Shown here piece by piece: positions 50,057 to 59,129 of a stretch of 64,000 nucleotides of DNA. Each line of letters begins with the position of its first letter. The first letter of the stretch is position 1. Under the pieces are notes generated by a model. That model was not told where the DNA came from. It saw nothing but the letters and a program-made list of their open reading frames with translations, and made no database searches. The translations under genes were made by a program, and so were the position numbers. Source of the stretch: Clostridiales bacterium (lineage in GTDB: Bacteria; Bacillota; Clostridia; Oscillospirales; CAG-272). The stretch spans positions 42,513-106,512 of the forward strand of contig JAAZAV010000023.1 of NCBI GenBank assembly GCA_012514145.1, in the 5' to 3' direction.

Positions 50057-52087
50057 ATGCTGACACGGGGACTTGTATCGATAACCTTCCGTTCACTGAC
50101 GCCCGGCGAAATAATCGACCTGTGCGTCAAAGCGGGAGTGAAATACATAGAGTGGGGAGGCGATGTTCACGTTCCCCACGGCGACACGGCGGCAGCCTCG
50201 GCAGTGAAGGCCGGGTGTGAGGCGAAGGGTATAAACTGCCCCTCCTACGGCTCCTATTATCGCTGCGGCGAGGGGCAGGACTTCGCGCCGGTGTTAAAGT
50301 GCGCCGAGATTCTGGGCGTGTCCACAATACGCGTCTGGGCGGGCGTCAAGGGCAGCGAGGCGGTGACAGCCGACGAGCGGAAGGCGATAATTGACGACCT
50401 TGCCGCCATCTGTGCCGCTGCCGAAAAGGCGGGTATGACAATATCCCTCGAATACCATCAGAACACCCTCACAGACACGCCCGAGAGCGCGGTGAAGCTG
50501 TGCGGTGAGGTTGACAGCGATGCTCTGCGTCTCTACTGGCAGCCCAACCAGAACCGCAGTTTTGAGGAGAATACCCGGGGGCTGAATCTGGTTCTGCCGT
50601 ATCTTACAAATGTTCACGTCTTTGCCTGGGAGGGAAAGAACCGCTATCCCCTTGCCGACCAGGCGGCTTACTGGCGCGACTGGATAATGCCGATAAGACG
50701 GCTGTCGGGCACACATGCCCTGCTTATGGAGTTCGTGCCCGAGGACAAGCCGGAGAACTTCCTGCGCGATGCGGAGGTGCTGGACGAACTTATCGGCAAC
50801 GATTCGCTGGCGCTTATCCGCCGCTTCGGCTACAACATACCCTATACCGACGACACGTCGGTACTTGCAACCCCTCTTCCGATAGGCGACAGCGGCGCGT
50901 CTCTGCGCTCCCGCATAACCCTGCACCCCATGGAGGGCTTCGACTCGGAGACCGACGGTTCCCCATCGGAGCTGACCCTTCGGCGCTATGACCGTTTCGC
51001 CGGGGGCGGCAGCGCGCTTGTCTGGATCGAGGCAACATCGGTCACCCGGGACGGTCGCACCTCCCCCCGGCAGTTATGGCTGCACGAGGAGAACGCCGAC
51101 TCATATGCCCGGCTGGCAGAGCGCATCCACAAGGAATCGAAGGGCGCGAAGGTCATTCTGCAGCTCACTCACTCGGGGCGCTTCTCAAGTCCCGACGGCA
51201 AACCCGCGCCGGTGATAGCCTATCACAACCCGGTGCTCAATCAGCGGCTGAGTATTGACCCGGATTACCCGACGGTCACCGATGAGTATTTGGACCGGCT
51301 GGGCGACACCTTCGTCGCCGCGGCGAAGCTGGCGAGAGACGCGGGCTATGACGGTGTTGACATCAAATGCTGTCACCGCTACCTTTTCAGCGAACTGCTC
51401 GCCGCCTATGACCGCCCCGGCCGCTACGGCGGCAGCTACGAAAACCGCGCCCGCATACTGCTCGAGACGATACGCCGGGTTCGGGACGAGGTATCCCCCG
51501 GCAAGGGCTTTATCATAGCCTCCCGCTTCGGGCTTGCCGATATGCTTGGCTCAAAATGGGGCTTCGGCGGCGACCCGTCCGACGAGAATGGCTATGATCT
51601 GGGCGAGACCCTGCGGTTGCTCCGCGATATGGAGGCTGCGGGAGTGCGGCTCATCGACATGACAATGGGCACTCCATATTACAATCCCCACATCAACCGC
51701 CCCTATTCAAGGGGAGGATATCTGCCCCCCGAGCATCCGCTTGCGGGAGTGGAGCGAATGATAACCGCCGCCGCCGAGGTGCAGAGAGCGGTTCCCGGCA
51801 TCGCCTTTATCGGCACCGGATACAGCTATCTGGGCGAATACGCGGCGGGTGCTGCGGCTGCTGCCATAAATGCGGGCATGGTGTCGGCTTACGGCGTCGG
51901 ACGCATGGCGTTCGCCTATCCCGATTACCCCCGTGACGTGCTGGAAGGGCGCTATGACCCGAAAAAAGCCTGCATCACCTGCGGCAAATGCACCGAGATA
52001 ATGCGCGCCGGCGGCACCACCGGCTGTCCGGTACGCGACCCGAAGATATACGCCCCCATATACAGAGACAAATGCATGAACCGTTGA
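50057..52087 (+). CDS. Fusion: sugar isomerase-like TIM barrel + Old Yellow Enzyme-type flavin reductase
   Basis: This 676-residue protein has two barrels. Residues 1-about 250 are AP-endonuclease-2-like, with Glu132 (SLEYH), Gln162 (LYWQPN, replacing the usual Asp), His187 (NVHVF) and Glu225 (LMEFV). Residues about 268-676 are an OYE of the 2,4-dienoyl-CoA reductase type (LATPLPIGD start, ILQLTHSGR, RYGGSYENRAR) with a C-terminal Fe-S motif (Cys639, 642, 645, 657). The usual H-x-x-H is K437-C-C-H440, so one anion- or substrate-binding His is lost. GAGG lies eight bases before the ATG. It may isomerise or dehydrate a keto compound and then reduce the C=C; substrate unknown. Confidence 0.9.
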   Translation: MLTRGLVSITFRSLTPGEIIDLCVKAGVKYIEWGGDVHVPHGDTAAASAVKAGCEAKGINCPSYGSYYRCGEGQDFAPVLKCAEILGVSTIRVWAGVKGSEAVTADERKAIIDDLAAICAAAEKAGMTISLEYHQNTLTDTPESAVKLCGEVDSDALRLYWQPNQNRSFEENTRGLNLVLPYLTNVHVFAWEGKNRYPLADQAAYWRDWIMPIRRLSGTHALLMEFVPEDKPENFLRDAEVLDELIGNDSLALIRRFGYNIPYTDDTSVLATPLPIGDSGASLRSRITLHPMEGFDSETDGSPSELTLRRYDRFAGGGSALVWIEATSVTRDGRTSPRQLWLHEENADSYARLAERIHKESKGAKVILQLTHSGRFSSPDGKPAPVIAYHNPVLNQRLSIDPDYPTVTDEYLDRLGDTFVAAAKLARDAGYDGVDIKCCHRYLFSELLAAYDRPGRYGGSYENRARILLETIRRVRDEVSPGKGFIIASRFGLADMLGSKWGFGGDPSDENGYDLGETLRLLRDMEAAGVRLIDMTMGTPYYNPHINRPYSRGGYLPPEHPLAGVERMITAAAEVQRAVPGIAFIGTGYSYLGEYAAGAAAAAINAGMVSAYGVGRMAFAYPDYPRDVLEGRYDPKKACITCGKCTEIMRAGGTTGCPVRDPKIYAPIYRDKCMNR

Positions 52088-52139
52088 CAAGGTTATACAA
52101 ACAATAATATAAATTCGACCATAAGGAGGTTTGGCATAA

Positions 52140-52880
52140 ATGCACGGAAAACGAGTGGCACTGGTGACCGGCGCGACCCGCGGAATAGGGCGGGGAATAG
52201 CTGAAGTTCTTACCGCTGACGGCATCACGGTATGTGCCGTGGGAACCGGGAAAGAAGGACCGTCCTACGGCGACGGCATCTATATTCAGTGTGATATTTC
52301 AAAGGAAGCCGACCGCATACGCGCCATAGACAGGATATACGATACCTACGGACGGCTTGACATACTGGTTAACAACGCGGGCGTGGCGCCGCTGGTGCGG
52401 GGAGACCTGCTTGACATGTCGGAGGAGTCGCTTGACCGGCTCATAGGCATCAACCTCAAGGGCACCTTCTTCCTGACCCAGTATGCGGCTAAGAGAATGA
52501 TAAAGCAGAAGGACATCGATACCCCCCGCATGATTATTACTATCACCTCCATATCGGCGGACACCGCCAGCATATCCCGGGGCGAATACTGCATCTCAAA
52601 GGCAGGGCTTGCCATGACTACGAAACTCTTCGCCGACCGTCTGGCGCCCGAGGGAATCTGCGTTTACGAGGTTCGCCCGGGCATAATCGAAACCGACATG
52701 ACAGCAGTTGTAAAGGACAGGTATGACGCGCTTATCGAGGGCGGACTTCTCCCGATAAAGCGCATGGGACAGCCATCCGATGTGGGCAAGATAGTTCTGG
52801 GGCTGGCCTCGGGACTTTTCGCCTACTCCACCGGCGACATAATCCACGCCGACGGCGGTTTCCACATCTCCCGTCTGTAA
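52140..52880 (+). CDS. SDR-family oxidoreductase (FabG-like)
   Basis: This 246-residue classical SDR has TGATRGIG near residue 11, NNAG near residue 78, the catalytic Ser in ITSISAD, and YCISK near residue 150. The C-terminal HADGGFHIS is standard. AAGGAGG precedes the ATG by 10 bases, and the gap from the fusion gene is 52 bases, so one mRNA is likely. In this setting it probably oxidises or reduces a hydroxyl on the same substrate as the OYE fusion, rather than acting in fatty acid synthesis; no fab genes are near. Confidence 0.9.
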   Translation: MHGKRVALVTGATRGIGRGIAEVLTADGITVCAVGTGKEGPSYGDGIYIQCDISKEADRIRAIDRIYDTYGRLDILVNNAGVAPLVRGDLLDMSEESLDRLIGINLKGTFFLTQYAAKRMIKQKDIDTPRMIITITSISADTASISRGEYCISKAGLAMTTKLFADRLAPEGICVYEVRPGIIETDMTAVVKDRYDALIEGGLLPIKRMGQPSDVGKIVLGLASGLFAYSTGDIIHADGGFHISRL

Positions 52881-52949
52881 GTCCGGGAGCGTCATGTTGT
52901 TAACCGACCGAAAATTAAGCGTCACCGAACTGACTGCAACCTGAAAACC

Positions 52950-54875
52950 ATGAAAAAAACGACTGTAAAGATAAACGGCTCGGAGTACAGACTGCCTGTA
53001 TATTCACATGCCGCCCTTGTGGTGGGCAGCGGTGCGGCGGGGCTCAACTGCGCCGATCTGCTGTACACATACGGCGTCACCGATACCGCTCTTGTCACCG
53101 AGGGCTTCAACATGGGCACCTCCCGCAACACCGGCTCGGACAAGCAGACATATTACAAGCTCACCCTCAGCGGCGGCGACCCCGACTCGGTGCGGGGCAT
53201 GGCAGAAACGCTTTTCGAGGGGGGCTGTATGCACGGCGACCTGGCTCTCTGCGAGGCTGCCGGCTCGGCGGGCGCATTCTTCCGGCTCTGCGGACTGGGA
53301 GTGCCCTTTCCCTACAACGAATACGGAGAATACGCCGGCTACAAAACCGACCACGACCCCCGCGCCCGCGCCACCTCCTGCGGACCTCTGACCTCCCATT
53401 ATATGACCGATGCGCTGTCGAAGACTGTGCGCGCCAAGGGACTGCCGATATACGACGGCTATCGTGTTATCTCGGTGCTTAAAAACGGCGCAGGTGAAGC
53501 CGCCGGAGTGCTGGCGGTATCGACCGCCGAGGCGGACAGCGAAGCCAATCCTCTCGGACTCTGCCTCATGCTCTGCTCGCGCCTGGTATGGGCGACGGGC
53601 GGACCTTCGGCTATCTATGCCGCCACCGTCTATCCCGAATCCCAGACCTGTGCCCACGGAGCGGCTTTTGTCGCCGGTGCCGAGGGCGTGAACCTCAGCG
53701 AATCCCAATACGGCATAGCCTCGGTTAAGTTCCGCTGGAATCTGTCGGGCACCTATCAGCAGGTGGTTCCCCGCTATATATCCACCGACGAGACTGGCGG
53801 CGATGTCAAGGAATTCCTCGCCGACTGCCCCTCATTTAACTCCCCCGGCGATCTGTTCACATCAATATTCCTAAAAGGCTATCAGTGGCCTTTCGACCCG
53901 AGGAGAGCGGTCGAAGGCTCCTCACGCATAGATATGGCGGTTTTTGCCGAGCGAATAGCCGGACGCCGGGTATTCATCGACTTCACCCGCAACCCCGCCG
54001 GCTTCGACCTGTCGCTGCTGTCGGAGGAGGCATATACATATCTTGAAAAATCGAGCGCACTGTTCGGCACCCCCATCGAACGGCTGGCGAAGATGAACAC
54101 CCCCGCCATTGAGTTGTACGCCTCCCACGGCATCGACCTGTATACCGAGCCGCTGGAGATAGACGTCTGCGCCCAGCACAACAACGGCGGTCTTGGCGTG
54201 AATACCGACTACGAGAGCACCACTCTGCCCCGGTTCTTCGCCGTGGGCGAGTGCGCCGGAGTTTTCGGTATACGGCGTCCGGGAGGTTCGGCTCTCAATT
54301 CCACACAGGTTTCGTCGAACCGCGCCGCCCGCCGCATCGCCGCCGATTCGCCCTCCGCGCCCGACGGGGCTGATTTCACCCTCCCGGCGCTGCCGTATGT
54401 GCGCTTGCCTATAGCCGGTGACGAGACTGAAATTATCAAAAAACTGCTGACAAAACGGCTCGAATACGGCAGACGGATGACGAAATGCGGCGCGTTTATC
54501 CGCAATCTGCCCGAAATAAAAGCCGCCATAGCCCAAGTCCGCGGCGAGCTTGAAGGCTTCGCCGCCGAACCGGAGAATGTCTGCGCCGGCTCCCGCAGCC
54601 TTGTAGAGCTGTCGATAAACTACGACATACTCCTGACCCAGCTGGTCTACCTCTCGGCTATCGCCGGCTATATTGAGGGCGGCGGTCTCTCCCGCGGCTC
54701 CTACCTGGTGAACGGCTCCCCCGAGTGCGACGAGGTTCATTCCGGTGAGGTGATCTGCGCCCGGCTCGACCCCGACACGCTGAGTGTTGAGCTGCACACC
54801 GATGCCGTCCGTCCCATCCCCGACAGCGAACAGTGGTTTGAGACGGTGTATAACCGGTTTTTGGGGAGAGAATAA
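52950..54875 (+). CDS. FAD-binding oxidoreductase (fumarate reductase flavoprotein-like)
   Basis: This 641-residue protein has the FAD dinucleotide motif VVGSGAAGLNCA (residues 24-35), a WATGG strand near residue 217, and the second FAD block FFAVGECAG near residue 430. It resembles FrdA/SdhA/AspB-type flavoproteins, including those that reduce or oxidise C-C bonds in anaerobes. No Fe-S or membrane subunit is beside it. There is no clear ribosome site before the ATG. As third gene after the OYE fusion and SDR, it may supply the second redox step or feed electrons to the OYE. Confidence 0.85.
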   Translation: MKKTTVKINGSEYRLPVYSHAALVVGSGAAGLNCADLLYTYGVTDTALVTEGFNMGTSRNTGSDKQTYYKLTLSGGDPDSVRGMAETLFEGGCMHGDLALCEAAGSAGAFFRLCGLGVPFPYNEYGEYAGYKTDHDPRARATSCGPLTSHYMTDALSKTVRAKGLPIYDGYRVISVLKNGAGEAAGVLAVSTAEADSEANPLGLCLMLCSRLVWATGGPSAIYAATVYPESQTCAHGAAFVAGAEGVNLSESQYGIASVKFRWNLSGTYQQVVPRYISTDETGGDVKEFLADCPSFNSPGDLFTSIFLKGYQWPFDPRRAVEGSSRIDMAVFAERIAGRRVFIDFTRNPAGFDLSLLSEEAYTYLEKSSALFGTPIERLAKMNTPAIELYASHGIDLYTEPLEIDVCAQHNNGGLGVNTDYESTTLPRFFAVGECAGVFGIRRPGGSALNSTQVSSNRAARRIAADSPSAPDGADFTLPALPYVRLPIAGDETEIIKKLLTKRLEYGRRMTKCGAFIRNLPEIKAAIAQVRGELEGFAAEPENVCAGSRSLVELSINYDILLTQLVYLSAIAGYIEGGGLSRGSYLVNGSPECDEVHSGEVICARLDPDTLSVELHTDAVRPIPDSEQWFETVYNRFLGRE

Positions 54876-54890
54876 GGCGGTTTCCCCGAA

Positions 54891-54909
54891 TCTCCCTTTG
54901 AGAGGGAGA
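54891..54909. repeat. Short hairpin related to the 5442 palindromic element
   Basis: TCTCCCT-TTGAG-AGGGAGA forms a 7-bp stem. It resembles the inner hairpin of the element at 5442-5517 but lacks its 16-bp outer arms. It lies between the flavoprotein and malic-enzyme genes and could be a decayed copy. Confidence 0.45.
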
Positions 54910-54938
54910 GTTAATATAATAAGATATGTGTAAATAAC

Positions 54939-56111
54939 ATGGACAAAAAAGAAATCGCTCTCAAAAGTCACCTTGAATGGCGCGGCAAAATCTCGATAGC
55001 GCCGGTCGCCCGGGTAACCAACCGGGCAGAGCTTGCCGTCGCCTACACCCCCGGCGTCGCCGAGCCCTGCCTTGAGATTCAGAAGGACGTTACAAAATCC
55101 TACGACTACACCCGCCGCTGGAATATGGTGGCGGTCATCACCGACGGAACCGCCGTGCTGGGTCTGGGCGACATAGGTCCCGAAGCCGGCATGCCGGTCA
55201 TGGAGGGCAAGGCGCTTCTATTCAAAGAGTTCGCCGACGTGGACGCCTTCCCCCTCTGCATAAAGAGCAAGGATGTTGACGAAATTGTCCGCACGGTACA
55301 GTTAATCTCGGGCAGCTTCGGCGGCGTGAATCTTGAGGACATTTCGGCGCCCCGCTGCTTCGAGATCGAGCGCCGCCTCAAGGAAGTCTGCGACATTCCC
55401 ATTTTCCATGACGACCAGCACGGCACGGCAATAATTGCCCTTGCCGCCCTGCGCAATGCCCTGAAAGTCGTGGGCAAGGACATAGGCGGCGTGAAAGCGG
55501 TCATCAGCGGCGCCGGATCGGCAGGGATTGCAATCGGCAAGCTGTTTATGGCATGCGGTCTTAAGAACCTGATTCTCTGCGACCGTCACGGCGCACTCCG
55601 CGGCGGCACCGAGGGCATGAACTCCGAGCAGACCATAATGGCGGGTATCACCAACCCAAACCGTGAAAAGGGCGGTTTAGCCGAAGTCATACGCGGCGCC
55701 GATATTTTCCTCGGCGTTTCGGCCCCCCGTCTGCTCACCCCCGATATGGTACGCTCAATGGCGCGGGATCCGATTGTATTCGCCATGGCAAACCCAGTAC
55801 CCGAGATAATGCCCGAGGACGCGATAGCCGCCGGCGCGGCTGTGGTGGGAACGGGGCGTTCCGACTATCCGAACCAGATAAACAACGTGCTTGCCTTCCC
55901 CGGCGTATTCCGCGGCGCTCTCGACGTGCGCGCCTCGGATATAAACGAGGAGATGAAGCTTGCCGCCTCAGAGGCGCTGGCTTCGCTTATCGCTCCCGGG
56001 GAACTGAATTCCGAGTATATAATCCCCGACCCCTTCGACCGCCGGGTCGCTCCAGCCGTGGCAAAAGCCGTCGCCGAGGCAGCCCGCCGTACCGGTGTCG
56101 CGAGAATATAA
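54939..56111 (+). CDS. NAD(P)-dependent malic enzyme
   Basis: This 390-residue short-form malic enzyme converts malate to pyruvate and CO2. It shows AYTPGVAEP (catalytic Tyr), VAVITDGTAVLGLGDIG, the metal site FHDDQHGTA, the Rossmann motif ISGAGSAGIA near residue 190, and FAMANPVPEI. Length fits the bacterial form without the phosphotransacetylase domain. No good ribosome site is seen before the ATG. It follows the flavoprotein by 63 bases with the hairpin at 54891 between, so it may or may not be in that operon. Confidence 0.94.
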   Translation: MDKKEIALKSHLEWRGKISIAPVARVTNRAELAVAYTPGVAEPCLEIQKDVTKSYDYTRRWNMVAVITDGTAVLGLGDIGPEAGMPVMEGKALLFKEFADVDAFPLCIKSKDVDEIVRTVQLISGSFGGVNLEDISAPRCFEIERRLKEVCDIPIFHDDQHGTAIIALAALRNALKVVGKDIGGVKAVISGAGSAGIAIGKLFMACGLKNLILCDRHGALRGGTEGMNSEQTIMAGITNPNREKGGLAEVIRGADIFLGVSAPRLLTPDMVRSMARDPIVFAMANPVPEIMPEDAIAAGAAVVGTGRSDYPNQINNVLAFPGVFRGALDVRASDINEEMKLAASEALASLIAPGELNSEYIIPDPFDRRVAPAVAKAVAEAARRTGVARI

Positions 56112-56255
56112 TACCGCCGTCGGCAGTCCCCGCGATATACGGGCGCGGCATCCGTGAAGCCGCATGACTTCCGTGGCGGACGACGGAAATTCATTCCCCG
56201 TTTCTTGTCAATATCAGGCTTAGCGCGGTAAATTATACATCAATGCCCTTAAAAA

Positions 56256-56273
56256 CCTGTATAATTATTCAAT
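56256..56273 (+). promoter_or_regulatory. ArgR-box-like site upstream of argG
   Basis: The 18-base site from 56256 agrees with 16 of 18 positions of the E. coli-type ARG box consensus (TNTGAATWWWWATTCANW, recalled from knowledge). It ends 17 bases before the -35 of the argG promoter. A second, weaker half-site may lie near 56231. Confidence 0.5.
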
Positions 56274-56290
56274 TTTGTGCACAGTGACTA

Positions 56291-56319
56291 TTGCATAACG
56301 CGGGGATATGTGCTATAAT
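56291..56319 (+). promoter_or_regulatory. Promoter of the argGHCJB cluster
   Basis: TTGCAT (56291-56296), 17-base spacer, TATAAT (56314-56319), 44 bases before argG. Confidence 0.75.
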
Positions 56320-56362
56320 AGCCGACATCAAAATCTACTTAATTTCAAGAGGCATAAAAATC

Positions 56363-57607
56363 ATGAGCGACTGCGCAAAAGACAATAAGATCAAGAAGAT
56401 AGTCCTTGCATATTCCGGCGGTCTTGACACATCAATCATCATCCCCTGGCTGAAAGAGAACTACGAGGGCTGCGAGGTTATCGCGGTATCGGGCAATGTG
56501 GGTCAGGCGGACGAACTGGAAGGTCTCGAGGAGAAGGCCATAAAGACAGGCGCTTCCAAAATATACATAGAGGACCTTCGCAAAGAGTTTATCACCGATT
56601 TTATCTATCCCACCGTTAAGGCCGGCGCCCGCTATGAGAACAGGTATCTGCTGGGCACCTCCCTGGCGCGCCCTATAATCGCCAAGCGCATTGTTGAGAT
56701 AGCCAAAGCCGAGGGCGCCGACGCCATCTGCCACGGCTGTACCGGAAAGGGCAACGACCAGGTTCGCTTCGAGCTGACTATCAAGGCTTTCGCGCCCGAA
56801 ATGAAGATAATCGCTCCCTGGAGAATCTGGGGTATCAAGTCCCGCGACGAGGAGATCGATTATGCCGAGGCTCACCATATACCGCTGAAGATAAACCGCG
56901 CGACAAACTACTCCAAGGACAAGAACATCTGGCATCTGAGCCATGAGGGTCTGGATCTTGAGGACCCGGCAAACGAGCCGATGTATGACAAAATCCTTGA
57001 AATGGGCGTCTCCCCCGAGAAGGCTCCCGACAAAGCCGCCTATGTGACGATAAGTTTCAAGAAGGGCATCCCGACAGCCGTCGACGGCAAGAAGCTTGAC
57101 CCGGTGGCTCTCATAACAAGGCTGAACAAGCTGGGCGGCGAGAACGGCATCGGCATCCTTGACCTGGTTGAGAACCGCCTGGTGGGTATGAAGAGCCGCG
57201 GCGTTTACGAGACCCCGGGCGGAACTATCCTCTATACCGCTCATGACGCCCTCGAGACACTCACCCTTGACCGCGACACAATGCATACAAAGCAGATGCT
57301 GGCGGGCAAGTTTGCCGAACTTGTCTACTTCGGACAGTGGTATACTCCCCTGAGAGAAGCTCTCTCTGCATTCGTCGACAAGACCCAGGAGACTGTCACC
57401 GGCGATGTGAAGCTGAAGCTCTACAAGGGCAATATAATTCTTTCCTCACTCACCTCCCCCTATTCTCTTTACGACGAGGAGCTTGTCACCTTCGGTGAGG
57501 ATGCGGTTTACAATCAGAGAGATGCCGAAGGCTTCATCAACCTCTTCGGTCTGCCGATGAAGGTCAGAGCCGTTCTCGACGCAAAGCGCGCCAACGCAAA
57601 GAAGTGA
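56363..57607 (+). CDS. argG: Argininosuccinate synthase
   Basis: This 414-residue enzyme joins citrulline and aspartate with ATP. It has the PP-loop AYSGGLDTS (about 17-25), [15 protein letters not shown] near residue 120, and [18 protein letters not shown] near residue 180. The ATG at 56363 is preceded by AAGAGG with a 10-base spacer; the ORF extends upstream to 56291 but this overlaps the promoter. It is first in the cluster G-H-C-J-B. Length and motifs are normal. Confidence 0.96.
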   Translation: MSDCAKDNKIKKIVLAYSGGLDTSIIIPWLKENYEGCEVIAVSGNVGQADELEGLEEKAIKTGASKIYIEDLRKEFITDFIYPTVKAGARYENRYLLGTSLARPIIAKRIVEIAKAEGADAICHGCTGKGNDQVRFELTIKAFAPEMKIIAPWRIWGIKSRDEEIDYAEAHHIPLKINRATNYSKDKNIWHLSHEGLDLEDPANEPMYDKILEMGVSPEKAPDKAAYVTISFKKGIPTAVDGKKLDPVALITRLNKLGGENGIGILDLVENRLVGMKSRGVYETPGGTILYTAHDALETLTLDRDTMHTKQMLAGKFAELVYFGQWYTPLREALSAFVDKTQETVTGDVKLKLYKGNIILSSLTSPYSLYDEELVTFGEDAVYNQRDAEGFINLFGLPMKVRAVLDAKRANAKK

Positions 57608-57631
57608 TTCGTGCGATAACAACTATTAAAA

Positions 57632-59035
57632 ATGCCACAGAACTATATGTGGGCCGGGCGCTTCAAAAAAGCGCTCGACTCGCGTGTTAACGATTTCAAC
57701 TCCTCCATATCCTTCGACTGCCGGATGTATAGGGAGGACATCACCGGAAGCATGGCTCACGCCGCCATGCTCGGCCGTCAGGGCATAATCTCGAAGGAAG
57801 ATTCTGCCGCTATCATCGAAGGACTGAGGGGTATACTTTCAGACCTTGACAGCGGCGCACTCGCATTTGATTTCGAAGCCGAGGATATCCACATGTTCGT
57901 GGAGGGCGTGCTCACCTCCCGAATCGGGGACGCGGGAAAGCGGCTCCACACCGCCCGCTCCCGCAACGATCAGGTGGCGCTGGACATACGCATGTATCTC
58001 CGGTCGCAGATCGACGAGACAATATCGCTTATCCTGCGCCTGCTGGAGGTCATATACGAAAAGGCATCCTCCCACATCGGAACGGTCATGGCGGGTTACA
58101 CCCACCTGCAGCGGGCTCAGCCCGTCACCTACGCCCACTATATTCTCGCATACGGCGAAATGCTCATGCGCGATATCGGGCGCCTGCGCGATACCCGCCG
58201 TCGCATGAATGTACTGCCCCTCGGCTCCTGCGCTCTGGCGGGCACCACCTACCCGCTTGACAGGGAATGGGTCGCCGCCGAGCTGGGCTTTGACGGCATA
58301 ACCTATAACAGCATCGACGGCGTGTCCGACCGGGACTTCGTTCTCGAGCTGGCGTCGGCGCTGTCTGTAATAATGGTGCACATGAGCCGCTTCTCCGAGG
58401 AGATTATTCTTTGGTGCTCCTCCGAGTTCGGCTTCATAGAGCTTGACGACGCCTTCTCCACCGGCTCATCCATAATGCCGCAGAAGAAAAATCCCGACAT
58501 AGCCGAACTGGTCCGCGGCAAGGCGGGACGGGTCTTTGGCGACCTTACGGCTCTGCTCACTATGATGAAGGGTCTCCCCCTCGCCTACAACAAGGACATG
58601 CAGGAGGACAAGGAGGCAATCTTTGACGCGGTGGACAATGTGAAGCTCTGTCTTGAAGTCTTCTCCGAGATGCTCCGCACGCTGACCGTCCGCGCCGACC
58701 GTCTCCGCGCCTCGGCGTCGATGGGCTTCATCAACGCCACCGACTGCGCCGACTGGCTGGTGGGGAAGGGCATACCCTTCCGCGACGCATACAGGATAAC
58801 CGGCACTTTAGTCGGCATATGCGTTGATGCCGGATGTCCGCTTGAAGCCCTTACACTTGAAGAGCTGCGTGCCGTCTCTCCCATTTTTGATGAGTCGCTA
58901 TACGAGGCTCTTGACCTTGACGCATGCGTCGCACGCCGCAATGTTCCCGGCGGTCCCGCACCCGGGTCGGTGCGTGTCCAGCTTGCCCGGCTTGAGGCTT
59001 TCATAAAAGAACAGCGGGCACAGATGCGCGTATGA
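57632..59035 (+). CDS. argH: Argininosuccinate lyase
   Basis: This 467-residue enzyme splits argininosuccinate into arginine and fumarate. It is all-helical with MWAGRF at the start, TARSRNDQVALD near residue 110, GYTHLQRAQPVT near 157, and the superfamily signature SSIMPQKKNPD near residue 280. It begins 24 bases after argG with no evident ribosome site, so translation may depend on argG. Normal length. Confidence 0.96.
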   Translation: MPQNYMWAGRFKKALDSRVNDFNSSISFDCRMYREDITGSMAHAAMLGRQGIISKEDSAAIIEGLRGILSDLDSGALAFDFEAEDIHMFVEGVLTSRIGDAGKRLHTARSRNDQVALDIRMYLRSQIDETISLILRLLEVIYEKASSHIGTVMAGYTHLQRAQPVTYAHYILAYGEMLMRDIGRLRDTRRRMNVLPLGSCALAGTTYPLDREWVAAELGFDGITYNSIDGVSDRDFVLELASALSVIMVHMSRFSEEIILWCSSEFGFIELDDAFSTGSSIMPQKKNPDIAELVRGKAGRVFGDLTALLTMMKGLPLAYNKDMQEDKEAIFDAVDNVKLCLEVFSEMLRTLTVRADRLRASASMGFINATDCADWLVGKGIPFRDAYRITGTLVGICVDAGCPLEALTLEELRAVSPIFDESLYEALDLDACVARRNVPGGPAPGSVRVQLARLEAFIKEQRAQMRV

Positions 59036-59129
59036 GCTTCCGGGTATCTGATTTATAAATAAAGAAACCTCCGCGTAAAGTTTTCGGTTATAGTTTTTTT
59101 GAACGCAACAACAGAACAGGGGATCCAAT

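Noticed and set aside
53922..54971. Open frame of about 350 codons antisense to the flavoprotein gene
   Set aside because: High GC gives long shadow frames. The plus-strand protein has FAD motifs; the antisense product has none.
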